In this document: positions 52,920 through 63,959 of the stretch, one piece after another | Layout of the letters: the number at the start of each line of letters is the position of its first letter | Numbering within the stretch: the first letter of the stretch is position 1 | NCBI GenBank assembly: GCA_037903355.1 | Contig: JBAJFE010000038.1 | Coordinates: 1,984,001-2,048,000, forward strand | DNA: 64,000 nt | Source of the DNA: Trichuris trichiura | Lineage: Eukaryota; Nematoda; Enoplea; Trichinellida; Trichuridae | Direction of reading: 5' to 3' | The notes under the pieces: model-generated | Told to the model about the DNA's origin: nothing | What the model saw: only the letters and a program-made list of their open reading frames with translations | Database searches by the model: none | Program-made: the position numbers and the translations under genes

Positions 52920-54109
52920 CAGTCGGCCCTCGTTATCCGCGGGGTTCTATACAATGCAGTTCGTCCAGCTTGAAATAGTGCCGTCATTTTTTGCACGGCT
53001 GTACACGAGTTAAAGCCTAGAACAGTCAGTGGCTGCTGGTTTTTTGGGAGACGCAGTCAGCGAATGCGAGGAGTTAGGTGCCATCGATGAGAAGGTCATG
53101 GACATAGTGAATATTGCCAAGGAGTTGGGAGGTGAGTGTTTCTCCGACACGGTAGAAGAAGTTATCAGGGAGCACATAGAAGATTGTGGAAAACCGTTCA
53201 CCAATGAGGAGCTCGAGGAACTGATGCAATCGCCTACGGGCAGTGACAATGACGACGTTATGGAAGATACAGGAGCTTAAACACCCGCGGATTGGACGTT
53301 ACAAATTTAAACACCCAGTATTTTCTCGCAAGCTCAGGTCCTAAAGGATATGATTGCTGACTATGATCTATCCATGGAACGTGGCGTCATGGTTACACGA
53401 AGAATAACGGTTGCGTTGAAACCGCTACACGATTCATTCAATGAAGCAAAGAAAAGGGGGGAGACAGCTCCCTATAGCAATGTTTTTAATCAAAGCTCCG
53501 GTAGCTGCGGAGACGAACATTTTAAGGGGAGAAGTTTCGCTGCCAACAATTTCTCAGGAAACCGTACGATTGGCCGGTTTCCAGGGGATCTGCGCCCACC
53601 TACAGAAAGTGGGTAAATTGATTCATGATGCCCCAAACGTTTCTGCCGTAAACGTTTAGCTCTATGTGAATGTGTTCCATGGGCTGTTTAGTGTTTCTGC
53701 TTAATTTCCCTCTACGTTTTACATTTCCACTGCTCTGTGGAACTCCAATGCCCCGCTGCTCCACTGCTCTTTACCCATTCTGCGCACCAAGCGTTTAAAG
53801 AAAGTGCATCTTACTTTCATCCTCTTTTGTATCTAAAAGCCTGTACTCTGATGGCTCGCCCTATTGGACAAGCGCAGTCCCACTAATGTCATTATGTCGT
53901 AGCTACATTCTGTAGTACCAAGCTTTGAAGGATCACTAGGTATGGTAACAGTTCCGAAAGGAATTCAAGGGGATAGGACGAAATACGCGGCTAGAATATA
54001 AGCTATTCGACCTTTTTCATAGGGTAGCCTATATAACGCGGGTCCAGCTTAACGCGGTGAAACGCTCAAAATTTTGGACGAATTAACCGCGGATAACGAG
54101 GGCTGACTG
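52920..54109. mobile_element. Tigger/pogo-like DNA transposon, internally deleted but with both ends
   Basis: Starts CAGTCGGCCCTCGTTATCCG and ends CGGATAACGAGGGCTGACTG, inverted repeats of each other. TA lies on both sides (52918-52919 and 54110-54111), as for the Tc1/mariner/pogo superfamily. At 1,190 bp it is too short for a full transposase. What remains (53029-53280 and 53350-53616 on +) resembles the C-terminal part of a Tigger-type protein: an acidic tail with IVNIAKELGGE and FTNEELEEL, then short decayed frames. Confidence 0.85.
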
Positions 54110-54174
54110 TAATCCTTTTTAACTGTTCAATTCTTCATTTTTGCTTCTGTGAAATGGAGTACGTTCTTGTAGAC

Positions 54175-55152
54175 CATAGGTTCTCAAAGTAGACCATATC
54201 ACCCGGCGGTGGGCGATAAGAGAACCCAGGGCAGGGGGAGGGGGGGCAATAGGAACCCCGTGCGGGGGGTTGAGAATTACATAAGAGGAACTCTGGCAGA
54301 ATTATCCCGATCGCAGGAGGCCTATCAAAGAGACTGACCTAAGACTGCTGACTGTTCACACAGGCAACGGCACACCTTTACGTCTTATCATTGCGTTTCA
54401 CCTTGGAAAAGTACTGGTAAAGCAAAGCGCTATCGGTTTCGGAAGATCTCATTCCTTTTGAGCCCAATCTTATTATTGCGAATTAGCTAACTTAAATTTT
54501 GAATTTCCAATTTGCAGGAACGTTTTTCTTGTCCACGCGTTTTCAGATTTCCTCAGCGAAAGTATGTCTAGTGATTGAAAAGTGTTCTGACGCTGGGGAA
54601 TCATCGGAACGGGCAGATTCGCTTTTGCTTTTGTTACTATGGTCGTGAGCAAGCGTGGTTAGCTCAGTCATTCGCTGAACTTTTTCTTGACTAAATAAGA
54701 GGTATATTCAGAAAGTATCCGGAAAGACGGTGCAGTGTCTAACAGGACCCCAACCGATGGGCCAAAACAGGTTTAATCTTATCTCCGTTATCTTCGGACT
54801 TGTACGGAGAGGTACTGACGCTGCGCCAGTGTGGTACAAGCTGTTCTTGAATTAATCGTTTTTTCTCGTGGTATGGAAAATTTTTGTTTTGAGGTCAGAG
54901 CTAACATTAAAATTTCTATCCAAGCTTGGTTGGCAGCCGAGGAGGATTATACAGTCATTACAGCAGGCTTGCGGAAGTAATGCACTATCTAAATCGGTTG
55001 TCTATGAGTGGATAAGGCGTTTCAAGGAGGGCAGAGAGGTTATCGAAGACGACCGGAGTGGAAGTCTTTTCTGCAAAATTTTCCCAAGAATAGTGATACT
55101 ACAAAAATTTTCCCATGGGGAGCGATGGAGCAAAAAAATTTGAGAACCTATT
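54175..55152. mobile_element. Composite hAT-like element with mariner fragment, copy 2
   Basis: Flanked by an 8-bp duplication TTGTAGAC (54167-54174 and 55153-55160). The left end CATAGGTTCTCAAA and right end TTTGAGAACCTAT are inverted. The interior contains a mariner left-end-like sequence (about 54697 onward, GAGGTATATTCAGAAAGT) and the transposase HTH fragment, then returns to hAT-like sequence. The same composite order is seen in copy 1 at 31568. Confidence 0.85.
54868..55143 (+). pseudogene. Mariner transposase N-terminal fragment, frameshifted
   Basis: The same HTH as in copy 1 (FLSKLGWQPRRIIQ, SVVYEWIRRFKEGREV). Relative to copy 1 there is an extra base after the first 12 or so codons, so the natural mariner start (ENFCFEVRANI) is out of frame with the HTH. 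No catalytic domain. Confidence 0.75.
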
Positions 55153-55160
55153 TTGTAGAC

Positions 55161-55770
55161 AAATTAGCCCCCAAGTTCAGAAAAAGTGCCAAGTTTATTT
55201 ACTTCTGATTGAGTGATCATAGTTGTTTGGTCATTTCTTCCAACTTTTATTCACCCAAAAACATTTAGCCCTGTCTTAAAAATTGTGTTCTATGCGTATT
55301 TGAAGACAGCCGGTGGTAAGGTTTCATGTAATGTAATTTTAAGTGTTTTTTCTGTAGTTTTTTATTTGACTTGTAAGTTTTGTTGCGTTCCCTGAAGGAT
55401 TGTTGATCTTATGTTCATTCACCATTTGTTTCGACGCAATTTCTCAACGTGAAGTTGTTTTAACATTCGGTTGGTGCTTAGAATACGTCCTGATTACACT
55501 GTTATGTAAAGACACGCGACTTTGCATCTTAAGTATTTTTTTTGACGGAAAGTCACGTGGATTTTGGAAAATTTTATTAGTACGAATTCAGTAAAAGTCG
55601 TGCAGCCTTAGACAAACAATATACAAACGCGAACAATTCATAGCTGTGTTAACTGTTTTCTGTGAATTTCAGTGTCGACGGCCCCAACAACAGATACTAG
55701 CCAAAAGTAGAACACGAGCTGACTATTTTCCCAATGTAATATTAAAACAGCATCATTTGATAAGGTTTTC
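55161..55770. other. Intergenic, nothing recognised
   Basis: AT-rich sequence between the composite element and the end of the CAP gene. No supported exon. Confidence 0.4.
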
Positions 55771-57694
55771 TTAACTCCATATTGCAAAACTGACACCATG
55801 GAATAGGTAACCTGATTTATAGCTCATATAATTTTGCACTTCTGTGCTATTTTGGATGTGTGTTATGCCGTCTGTGTATCTAAAGAAGTCGTATATTGCT
55901 ATCGTAGCGCTACATGAATGAACGCCTTGAACTGCGTATCCTATGATGCCTTTGTTCACATAGCCTTCGTTCATTCGAACTTTAAACAAATAGTCATCTG
56001 CTATGTAGTAATTGGACTTAAAGTGTGGGCTGTAAATGTGATGGACTGGTTTGAGCACCGAACAGCTGGAATCGTTGCCTGTGGCTATCCGCCCAATGAT
56101 GCCAACTGACGTGGCGCCTGCTTGTATCAGCTTCTCCACTTCCGTATCGTTCGTGGTAAGGACTGTATTTGCACTGGTGTGATGAACGCGATAAAGGTTT
56201 TTCAGACTTGCTATAAAAGGCTCTTGTCAGTAACGGGAAAACACCTCAGAACTTGCGGAACTACTTGGAATGCCGGCGCTGACACCACCTTCCGGACATG
56301 TCATTGCGGTCAAATCATACGGACCTAAACGTACACGCTGTAATGTTAAAGCAATTTTCTTTTTTCACAATGTATTTACAGCACAAGTGATTTGTACAAA
56401 CATTTGCTTCGTTTGGGCAAAATTGACATTCCGGAGGCGATACATACGGCCTTGCTGTCAGGTCAGCCCTTATCAAAAGAAAATTTCTCATCAATCCGAC
56501 TGTTGGTTACTTTACTTACTTATGGTTATAAGCGCAGACGCCGAAGTATTGTTCGCTGTTCTCATCCTCAGCTCCCGTAACAGTCTTGCAGGTAGTTAAC
56601 GCACAACCGACACGCGAGTTTTCAAACCAAGAGAACTAAATATATCCGTGCGATAGCAATTTGGACGATCAAATAATAGTGTTTCAAAACATTTTAAAAA
56701 TGGCTTTGTTAACTTATTGATTACTGTATTCCACATAAGATATAAAGATGATTTACGCAACCGTTCATAGCCTCAAGTGAACCAGTGTCAAATTGCTACA
56801 AAAATCTTACCGCTAAGAAAGAATGGCACGGTATTTCGTCAAGGCAGCTTGAAGCTGCGTAATCATACGAATTTACGCCAGTGTATATCTCTTCAACGAA
56901 CTCTTCCATTGTTGGTCTTTCGTCTGGCAGCAACTTGAAAAAGAAAGCCAGGCCGTATTGACTCACTTGATCCCGCACTCCTTGAATGCTGCAGTTTGCG
57001 GCAACGCTTTCTGCTACTGCTTGCAGATTCGTGTCGTAATTTGTCTAAATAATGCATTTTTAGTAGTTTACGCTGGTTTTACTTTCTTGCGCAGTTCGCA
57101 GAATTTGAAAGAGGTTCCAGTGTTTAAAAGTCAGGAAACTTTGATGCAATGTAGCTAATATAGATCTATTGCATCTATCATAAATGGAATCAACGTCAAC
57201 CAATTCATTGCACAAAAAGAAAGATAAAGGAGCTCAAACTTTCGAATTAGCCACGACTTGTGAACTCATGAATTCGTTTATTTCACGTATTGCATGACGA
57301 TAGTATTCCTAGTGAACAAAATAGCTGAATCCGTATTCCCTAGTTGTTTTGTCATAAATTTTTTTAAAAAATAGATGAAGATTTTACCGCCACATTAAAT
57401 TGTTACAGAAGTCTCAGTTTCCAAATGTCTTGGAGTCAGCATACGCGACTGCGAAGTAGTAGCACTTACTATGCATTGCTCATTGCCTCCTTCCAGCATA
57501 CCTCTGAACTTGTTGTGTTGCGACAGAAGTTGTGTTCTCTCGGCAGTTGTAAACGTCTCAAGTTCTGTTAAATGAAAGTACGTTAGTAATGTCCTGTATA
57601 ATGAATTCGGAAGTTAAAATTCACTTTGACCCTGGCAGGGGCGCCAGTAAAGCGCTAAGCCAAGGATAACAAGAAGGCGTTGACAATATCCCAT
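55771..57694 (-). CDS. Secreted CAP (SCP/TAPS) protein fused to a DUF5648-like domain
   Basis: Seven exons: 57694-57625, 57564-57470, 57044-56811, 56635-56520, 56468-56380, 56324-56289 (or 56286) and 56210-55771. They give about 359 residues. The N-terminus is a signal peptide (RLLVILGLALYW, about residues 1-22). The CAP domain shows LLSQHNKFRGM, YDTNLQAVAESVAANC, FENSRVGCALTTC and YFGVCAYNH, followed by a Cys-rich hinge (ECQFCPNE, CTNHLCC). The last exon has three degenerate repeats, LYRVHHTSANTVLTT, HHIYSPHFKSNYYIADD and IYDFFRYTDGITHIQNSTE, each ending in G-(I/V)-x-G-x-(I/V/A) type turns. This matches the DUF5648 pattern known mainly from microbial surface proteins. CAP proteins of parasitic nematodes are secreted venom-allergen-like proteins. 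The donor of exon 6 is uncertain. Confidence 0.82.
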
Positions 57695-60600
57695 TTTTAC
57701 GTGACAGCCTGACCCCAGCGATCTTTCCAAGTGTGCTCAAATACATAGAATTTGAAATGACTGCTATTTTATATATTGCTTATTTACATTATTGCAATTT
57801 GTTATTGAATTTGCAATCTTTCGGTTATGCTTAAGATAATCTGACTTGTTATGTTCCAAACAATGTTTCGCACCTGTTCACACACCGTAGGTTATCTAAT
57901 TGGGTGTTTACAAATAAACTATGTGCGGTAATTAGCTACTGACCAAGAGCAGACCATCACTCAAGCGCTGCTTGCTAAGATTAGCTAGCAAGCGGCCACT
58001 AAAATTATTCACTTAATATCTCCCGCTCTTATTTTATGATGTCACGCTGTCGCTAACAACAAATTACTTAAGTGCTTGTTTATCTTCTACTAAGTCAGGC
58101 TATTTTGCAGAGAAACAATGCGGTATCGAGCATACTGTTTTCTTTTTGTGCAAGCTAAGCGCTGCAGGAAATAACTCGAAAGCTTAAATTTGCATTCCTG
58201 CTTTCTTTTTATGCTGGCAGAACAGTGAGTTTTATTCCTTCTTCGCTTGCGTTAAGACACATCTGTCCATGGGTAATGCTTCATTTAATCTTGATAAACA
58301 AACCTGCCTACCGCCTGTTTATGTTCCAGTGCCTTTCTCACGCGAAAGCTTCAGAACAGTTCGCTTTCGAAGAGCAGCCAAACAGTGCGTTATATGAGCA
58401 GCTCAAGTCAGGAATTCTTGAGGCCGACTTTGTATTCTGATTACGTGGACGAATACGAGGCTAACCTTTTTAGGTTTCAGGCGTTCTGCTGAAAGTTGTA
58501 ACTTCTTGTGAAATCACTCTTGAATATTTTTTAGATTAAAATTTTACTTTCGATACGTGGGTTTTTGTATTAATGGATAGAGAACACACGTCTGAGCAGC
58601 CGACGATAGGGCCCTTGATCTTAAGCAGAAATGAGGTCTAGTAGGGATGCTAAGGTTTCAAAACTGTTTCACGGCGAACTCCCACTTTACAATTTTTAAT
58701 TCTTTTTAACCGGTTTGCAAAACCCATTGCTCTACTGTTATTAGAAGGGAAGCGAAGCACAAAAGCTGTCGGATAAGCAAAGCTTTAAAAGCAGCCCTGC
58801 TTCTTTCTTTGATACCTGCTCTGTTTCCTTGTTAAAGGTTGTGTGTAGCATTTCTTCACAACGCAAAGACACATCGTCAGCATCCTCTTCTAATCCATAA
58901 TTCTATATAATTTTGAAAATAGCCAAACAGTAAACCAGCATTTTTATGCAAAGAAGAGGAATGTGCTATACAAACCTATCTCAAGGCAAGGCAAACCGAC
59001 TTTTGTAAATATTATTAGCTCTGTTCAATGTTTCAGGGAAGTTCGCATAACATGCATTGTTGAAAATAGCTCAAATGTTTCTGGAATACTGAAATTGTTT
59101 AGACTGGTCAGTCCGTTCTACCCTTTACTATTAACAACATTTCCTATTTATATTATGTAATCGTGTTGACATTTTGTCAAACCTAACGTATGCGTGCACC
59201 TTGCTGTGTGTTTACGTTGCGCTGGGACTCATAAATAACTTTTATTGACCCATATTTGTTGAGAGATGTCACTGCTCTCAAGAGAACGATATGTAACGTT
59301 ACGAAAAAATGCAAACGACAATAAAAACAGCAACGGAACTTTAGCAGCGTGAGCTTTCTTCAGCCTTGCAAAAGCCTCCAGAAAAACTACTTTTCATGTC
59401 GACCAGAGCCCTCAAATAATCTTTCAGAGATCAGCTTGCAAACTGGTTTAGATTCTGCGCTGCTGCCGTAGCTTACTCAGTATAAGAAAAGCGCAGTTTG
59501 ACGCTTCTAAGACTTCCTGTACACTCTTAAGCGTATTGAAAAGCAATGGCTTGGCATAACAGAATGGAGTTATCGTTAGCAGTCAGTCAAAGCATCAACA
59601 TCAGCTGCTTTTCGTTTTATGTCTTCTCAACAAGGGTAAAACAGTTACCCTGACTGTGAGACGTCCAGCTAAAGCCAAGCGCAGCAGAATCACATGATCA
59701 CACATGGAGTATTTGAGACATGAATTTTTGATTGAAGGAAAGTATTAACAAAAAATGAGAGCACCAAATATAAGAGGCGAAGTAGTTTCCTTTTTGATAC
59801 AAATGCTGCAGCTGTTTTCGTATGCATGTTTGGTGTCCGTAACACCAGTTATATGCTGCTTAAAACACCGTTTTTCAATAAACCAAATTTCAGAACCGGT
59901 TAAGTTTTATGAACGAAATAACCATCGCTTAATCTAAATATGCAGTTTTAGTCATTTCACTTTAATTCTTCGGACAGAGCGTTTTAACTGTCTTCGTTGA
60001 CATAGCAAATAGCACGCGTTAGTTTTTCTCAATCTATCTTTGCCAGCCACAGCTTTCAGGGCTGACTTTGAGCCCTATTTACCATCAGCGCCGATTCAAA
60101 GGTACTGGAAAGGCGGAAGTTGGCTAAAGGCTGGATAAGAGAACAAAATGAATATGAGAGATACGAGTTTAAACGGAAAAACATCCTTTCATTAAGAAAG
60201 CAGAAAGTGCAAATCGAAACAAGCAAGAGACTTTAAGTCAACCAATTTTAACTGCAATTCCTTCAATGGTTTTCGAATATAATTCACAAAATATAGCGAA
60301 AACTACTTGCCGTTAAAACTTTTTGCTTCACGACGCTTTCTGGATAGAGTACGTCCCGTCATCAGCTGTTGGCTCAAGACTGACGATGGGGTATTTTCTA
60401 ACCAGCAAAACTTCTGCCTAGTAAAATGTTATAACAACGTATATCATTCGGCTGCTTTAATGAAAAATAAGCAAACATGAATGAAATAAAATAGAAAACA
60501 AATTTAAGACGAGAGAATAAAAACTACACAAAACACAGCACTGATCACAGAGTGCTCACCTTAAATGAAAATTAGCTCTAAAATGAAAGAACTGGGTTAA

Positions 60601-61452
60601 AAAGAATAATGCGCCGAAATAATGAGGTAGATAAAGCAAAGCACATGTATTAATTAAATGAATTGCAGTTTCCATCCAACGTTACCAAGGCTTGCTTTTT
60701 TGCGACGTTTTCCCAAACAGAACATCATTCGTTTCCATTTGCCATGCATGAGTGATTGTTTATATATGAATAATCATCACCTATAAATGTGTACGTCAAG
60801 TCCGGAGCCTTTCCAGCTGATGGCTTCTAAGCAATTTCGTTGCAGATTTAATTCTATTTTTTATAATGGGTTTTGGATTTTTTCATTAAAAGCTGCGGTC
60901 CTACTTTAAGATTTCAATTTAACGGCAGCCAAAATGCCAAATGCCATAATTATTTAAATATGTGTATCAGTACATCTACCCTGTGATGCCAATGGCATCT
61001 CGCCAGTTTATTCATGTGTTTTGCTATGCAAAGCAAATACTGGTTTCAGCAGCGAAGTATCTCACTAATTTTGTTCCCACAAAGGCTGGAAGACTTAGAA
61101 AGAAGCGCGTATCTTTTCCGCTTGACTGATGAAAATCTTTTCCGAAATTGGCATTAATGGTAATGTGGTATATTCTGTCCCCTTTTTCTGAAAGTAGTAG
61201 TGGGGATAGAAAAACGTAAGTCTTCAGCGAGCTGAAATCTTTTTTCAATTTAGCTTTACCTTTATTGCTTCTCTTCGCAAAAACAGAAGCTACGAAATCG
61301 TTTAGCCCTAAACTGTAAAGTTTCTTAAGATGAAATTTTTTTACCATGCTCGTGCTCGACTGCAAAGGATCTTTTTATTTACGCGTTCAAAGGATAAGTG
61401 TTCCACCAGCCATAAGAGAACAGCGAACTCAAAATGACGTCTTCTTTGTCGA
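57695..61452. other. Long intergenic stretch with one weak gene candidate
   Basis: Nearly 3.8 kb without a confident gene. Apart from the weak candidate at 58211-58440, I see no domain, RNA gene or clear repeat. The 113-codon open frame at 61024-61365 on - is not recognised. Confidence 0.4.
58211..58440 (+). CDS. Candidate small three-exon gene (weak)
   Basis: A possible model: ATG at 58211, exons 58211-58224, 58257-58272 and 58330-58440, ending TGA. It would encode about 46 residues starting MLAEQHICPWCLSHAKA with one CxxC, and ending ILEADFVF. Phases agree, but the first intron would be only 32 bp, shorter than any other here. I do not recognise the family. The last exon (after TATGTTCCAG) could also belong to a longer gene. 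Confidence 0.22.
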
Positions 61453-61715
61453 TTACTTCGAACCCTTAGACAGATTGTCCGTCACTTCGGCGTTATCATC
61501 TTGAGATCTTTGCTCTGAGGCTCTTCTCGCGTGGTCAAATTGGTCTGTCTTCTGGCAAACTTCGTTGCAATCTTCCATTGTCAGAAAATTGTTCAAATTG
61601 CCTCCGCATCCATTGTACATAAAGGCGACGCATTTGCGCTGCTGGCGGTCGTAGGCAAATCTCGTTTGCACGTTTGCGCAAGTACCCGAATCGATGGAAA
61701 GCGAACAAAGTTGTG
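61453..61715 (-). CDS. Kunitz domain terminal exon (canonical spacing), upstream exons not found
   Basis: One exon with an acceptor at 61716 (TTTTTTAAG), entering in phase 1 and ending at 61453. It encodes CSLSIDSGTCANVQTRF and MYNGCGGNLNNF with six cysteines spaced 8-15-7-12-3, the classic BPTI/Kunitz layout. The P1 residue (first after the second Cys) is Ala, so trypsin inhibition is unlikely. A short polar tail follows. No signal-peptide exon could be found between this exon and the next gene. It may be a partial gene, or an alternative last exon of the two-Kunitz gene, whose first three exons also end in phase 1. Confidence 0.7.
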
Positions 61716-62374
61716 CTTAAAAAAGTTTAAAAATTTAAGCCAAAAAGTTCAAGCTGCTGCGACGCAATGTTCCACTTCTAAAAAAGTCAGCAAAAAAATA
61801 TTGACGGGTAAGGGCGGGTGGGATTGAAGGCATAAAACAAGTCAGCGCCGTTGTTTCCTGAAAAAAATCACATCAAACCAAATTAGACAGCCGTTTTTCA
61901 TATATCTTCAGCCAAGCTTCTATCCTGAAAGCACAGCAACTATCCAACTTGCTCGACGGCACAAGCATATAGCGGTACAGTGAAATGTCATGTGAACACG
62001 GTCAAAGAAATCCGGTTAGTTTGCAGCAACTTGCTGACTATCACATTTGTTCAAATAGTTCCAAGCGAACGTGGGAGAGCAACTGTTTGCGCAAACGCAT
62101 AGCAAAAGTTTACTGAGGATCTTATTTTTGCATTCAAAGAATGAGAAACCGGTTTTGCCAGACTGTGCTGATAACATTGAAGCTACTTAGCCTCAGATGG
62201 GAGTGCAACTTTCAGAGGAAGTCGCCGACATGTTCACTACGCTAAATGTTGAATGAAGTTTTAAAAAATTAACTTTTAGAATAGGTGGCAAGGTGAGCGT
62301 TTCAAGCTGCCATACGGAAAGAGCACAGCTGTGCTGTTTAACGCGAATGTGCAAAACAATTCAACTGTGAATAT
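61716..62374. other. Gap between the Kunitz exon and the two-Kunitz gene
   Basis: I looked here for a signal-peptide exon for the downstream Kunitz domain and found none that reads hydrophobic with a phase 1 donor. There are acceptor-like sites (for example a T-rich tract plus CAG near 61860) but no supported exon. Confidence 0.35.
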
Positions 62375-63525
62375 TTATGTGTATCTTCTCCTGTTATGGT
62401 CATGGTGATGGTGATGGTGGTCGAATTTTCTCTGCCCAGGCTGAATGTTCAGCTTTTGTCCTCGGATACATATGGTTTCGCAGTCCTCCTTGTATCGTAT
62501 CGAAGGGTCTGTCTCAATACTGTCTATTCCATTGCAGTAACCGTAAGGATAGGAAATGCACTCGCCATTGTAAAGGTGCCAACGAAGAGTGAATTGTGTA
62601 GCCAATCCAGTTGAGCACTTTTCGCGATATGGCAGCCTTTCACAACTGTAAGTCACGCTCTTTCCTTTGAAAGCTTAAAACCGCCATGAGAATTACTTAA
62701 GGTGAAGCTACACATGTTTATTACACTGAGAGGGCCTTGATCCTGGTCCTCGACTTTCAAACGCATTAGTTGGCTTATATCTTCCTTTCTCTGGATGTGC
62801 AACATGCGGAGGTATTTCTGGCCCAAGAATTTCTAGCTTTGTGTCACTGTCTGAACCTCTTCCTCCATTAGCGGGGTGTTCAAATGAAAAATGTCCTGGA
62901 GGCGACGGTCCTGCGCTGGGACCAGCAAATCCTATGAAATTAATTCAGCCAGATATTTCGGAAGCAAATATGAGCAGTATACCTCCATATCCACCAGCTG
63001 AAGGCTCTTCTGCTGCGTAATTATCTCGGTCGCTACCAGCTCGAGGTGAAAATCGGTTTCTCGCCCGTCTGGTGAACTCTTCAAACTGATTTCGAGCGGC
63101 TTAAACAATCTATTTTGAACAAATGGCTTGAAGGCAAGCACTATGCAGCACACTTTTCGTATGCTCGCGATTTTTCGCGACAACCTTCTCGTGTCTTATG
63201 CAATAGGTCTCACAGTCTTCCTGATATCGGAGGGCTTGATCTACGCCTACGTCATCTTCTCCGACGCAGTATCCATACGGATAGGTTCGGCATTCTCCGT
63301 CTTCCAGGTACCACCGCCAAACGAACTGACTTTTTAAACCTGTAGCGCAAACTTCTTTGTACAACTGACGTCTGCAAGTATAATGCGCGCCAGAGGTTGC
63401 TTTTTGTGTTGATGCTGAAACTTAAAATTTAGCAATGGTTTATGTATTCGAAAAGACGCATACCTTCGTTGACCAAAAGAAAGACTAGCAGCAAAGTAAG
63501 GGTAGTCACAATATTTCGACTCATT
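62375..63525 (-). CDS. Secreted two-domain Kunitz protein with Gly/Pro-rich linker and His-rich tail
   Basis: Five exons, phases consistent, 301 residues: 63525-63474, 63414-63154, 63099-62983, 62931-62727 and 62645-62375. Exon 1 is a signal peptide (MSRNIVTTLTLLLVFLLVNE). Exon 2 is Kunitz domain 1 (CRRQLYKEVCATG, CRTYPYGYC, CETYC). Exons 3-4 are a linker rich in Gly, Pro, Ser and Arg (GGYGGFAGPSAGPSPPGHF). Exon 5 is Kunitz domain 2 (CERLPYREKCSTG, CISYPYGYC, CETIC) plus a tail with six His in a row, then DH. In both domains cysteine spacing is 8-18-7-17-3, so two loops are longer than in classic Kunitz domains. P1 residues are Ala and Ser. Secreted inhibitor or toxin-like binding roles are possible; function is not known. 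Confidence 0.85.
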
Positions 63526-63711
63526 GATAGATACATTTTTGCGAATTCTATGCCCACTTGCGAGTTTTATTTATTGGAATTCGAGGTTGATTGCAGGTGA
63601 CACGGTTTATTATGGAGAAATGCTGACCAATGATCAGTCCAGTGGTCAAGTTTTCGTAAAGACAGGTCACCCATATTTTTCTCTCCCGTCACAATATCAT
63701 TATTAGTAGTT

Positions 63712-63959
63712 TTAGTAGGCCATCGTTTGGCATGGCCTCCTTGGACACCGGAAATCGCCTTCCATTTCGCCCACAGCATTTCTTAACGAGTAGATGGGCA
63801 CAAAATATATAATGATGTAGCTGAAGATGTAATAGATGCACTTCATTAGATCGTACGTAAGTGAATATGCGCTTAAAACAACTTTCTGTTCCTGCCCTTC
63901 CTTGTGACAAAGCAGGGAACGGTGAGTATACTTACTATCCCATCTTGAGACATAAGTCA
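63712..63959 (-). CDS. 3'-terminal exon of a membrane protein gene (partial, runs off the window)
   Basis: The exon starts after an acceptor (CAGTTTACAG) at 63960 in phase 1 and is open to a TAA at 63712, giving 81 residues. It has one hydrophobic stretch (CIYYIFSYIIIYFVPIYSL) and a Cys/Arg-containing tail (FRCPRRPCQTMAY). I do not recognise the family. The remaining exons would lie to the right of the window. Confidence 0.45.

Noticed and set aside
61024..61365. A 113-codon - strand frame near the Kunitz exon.
   Set aside because: No signal peptide, no cysteine pattern, no domain recognised; kept out for lack of support.
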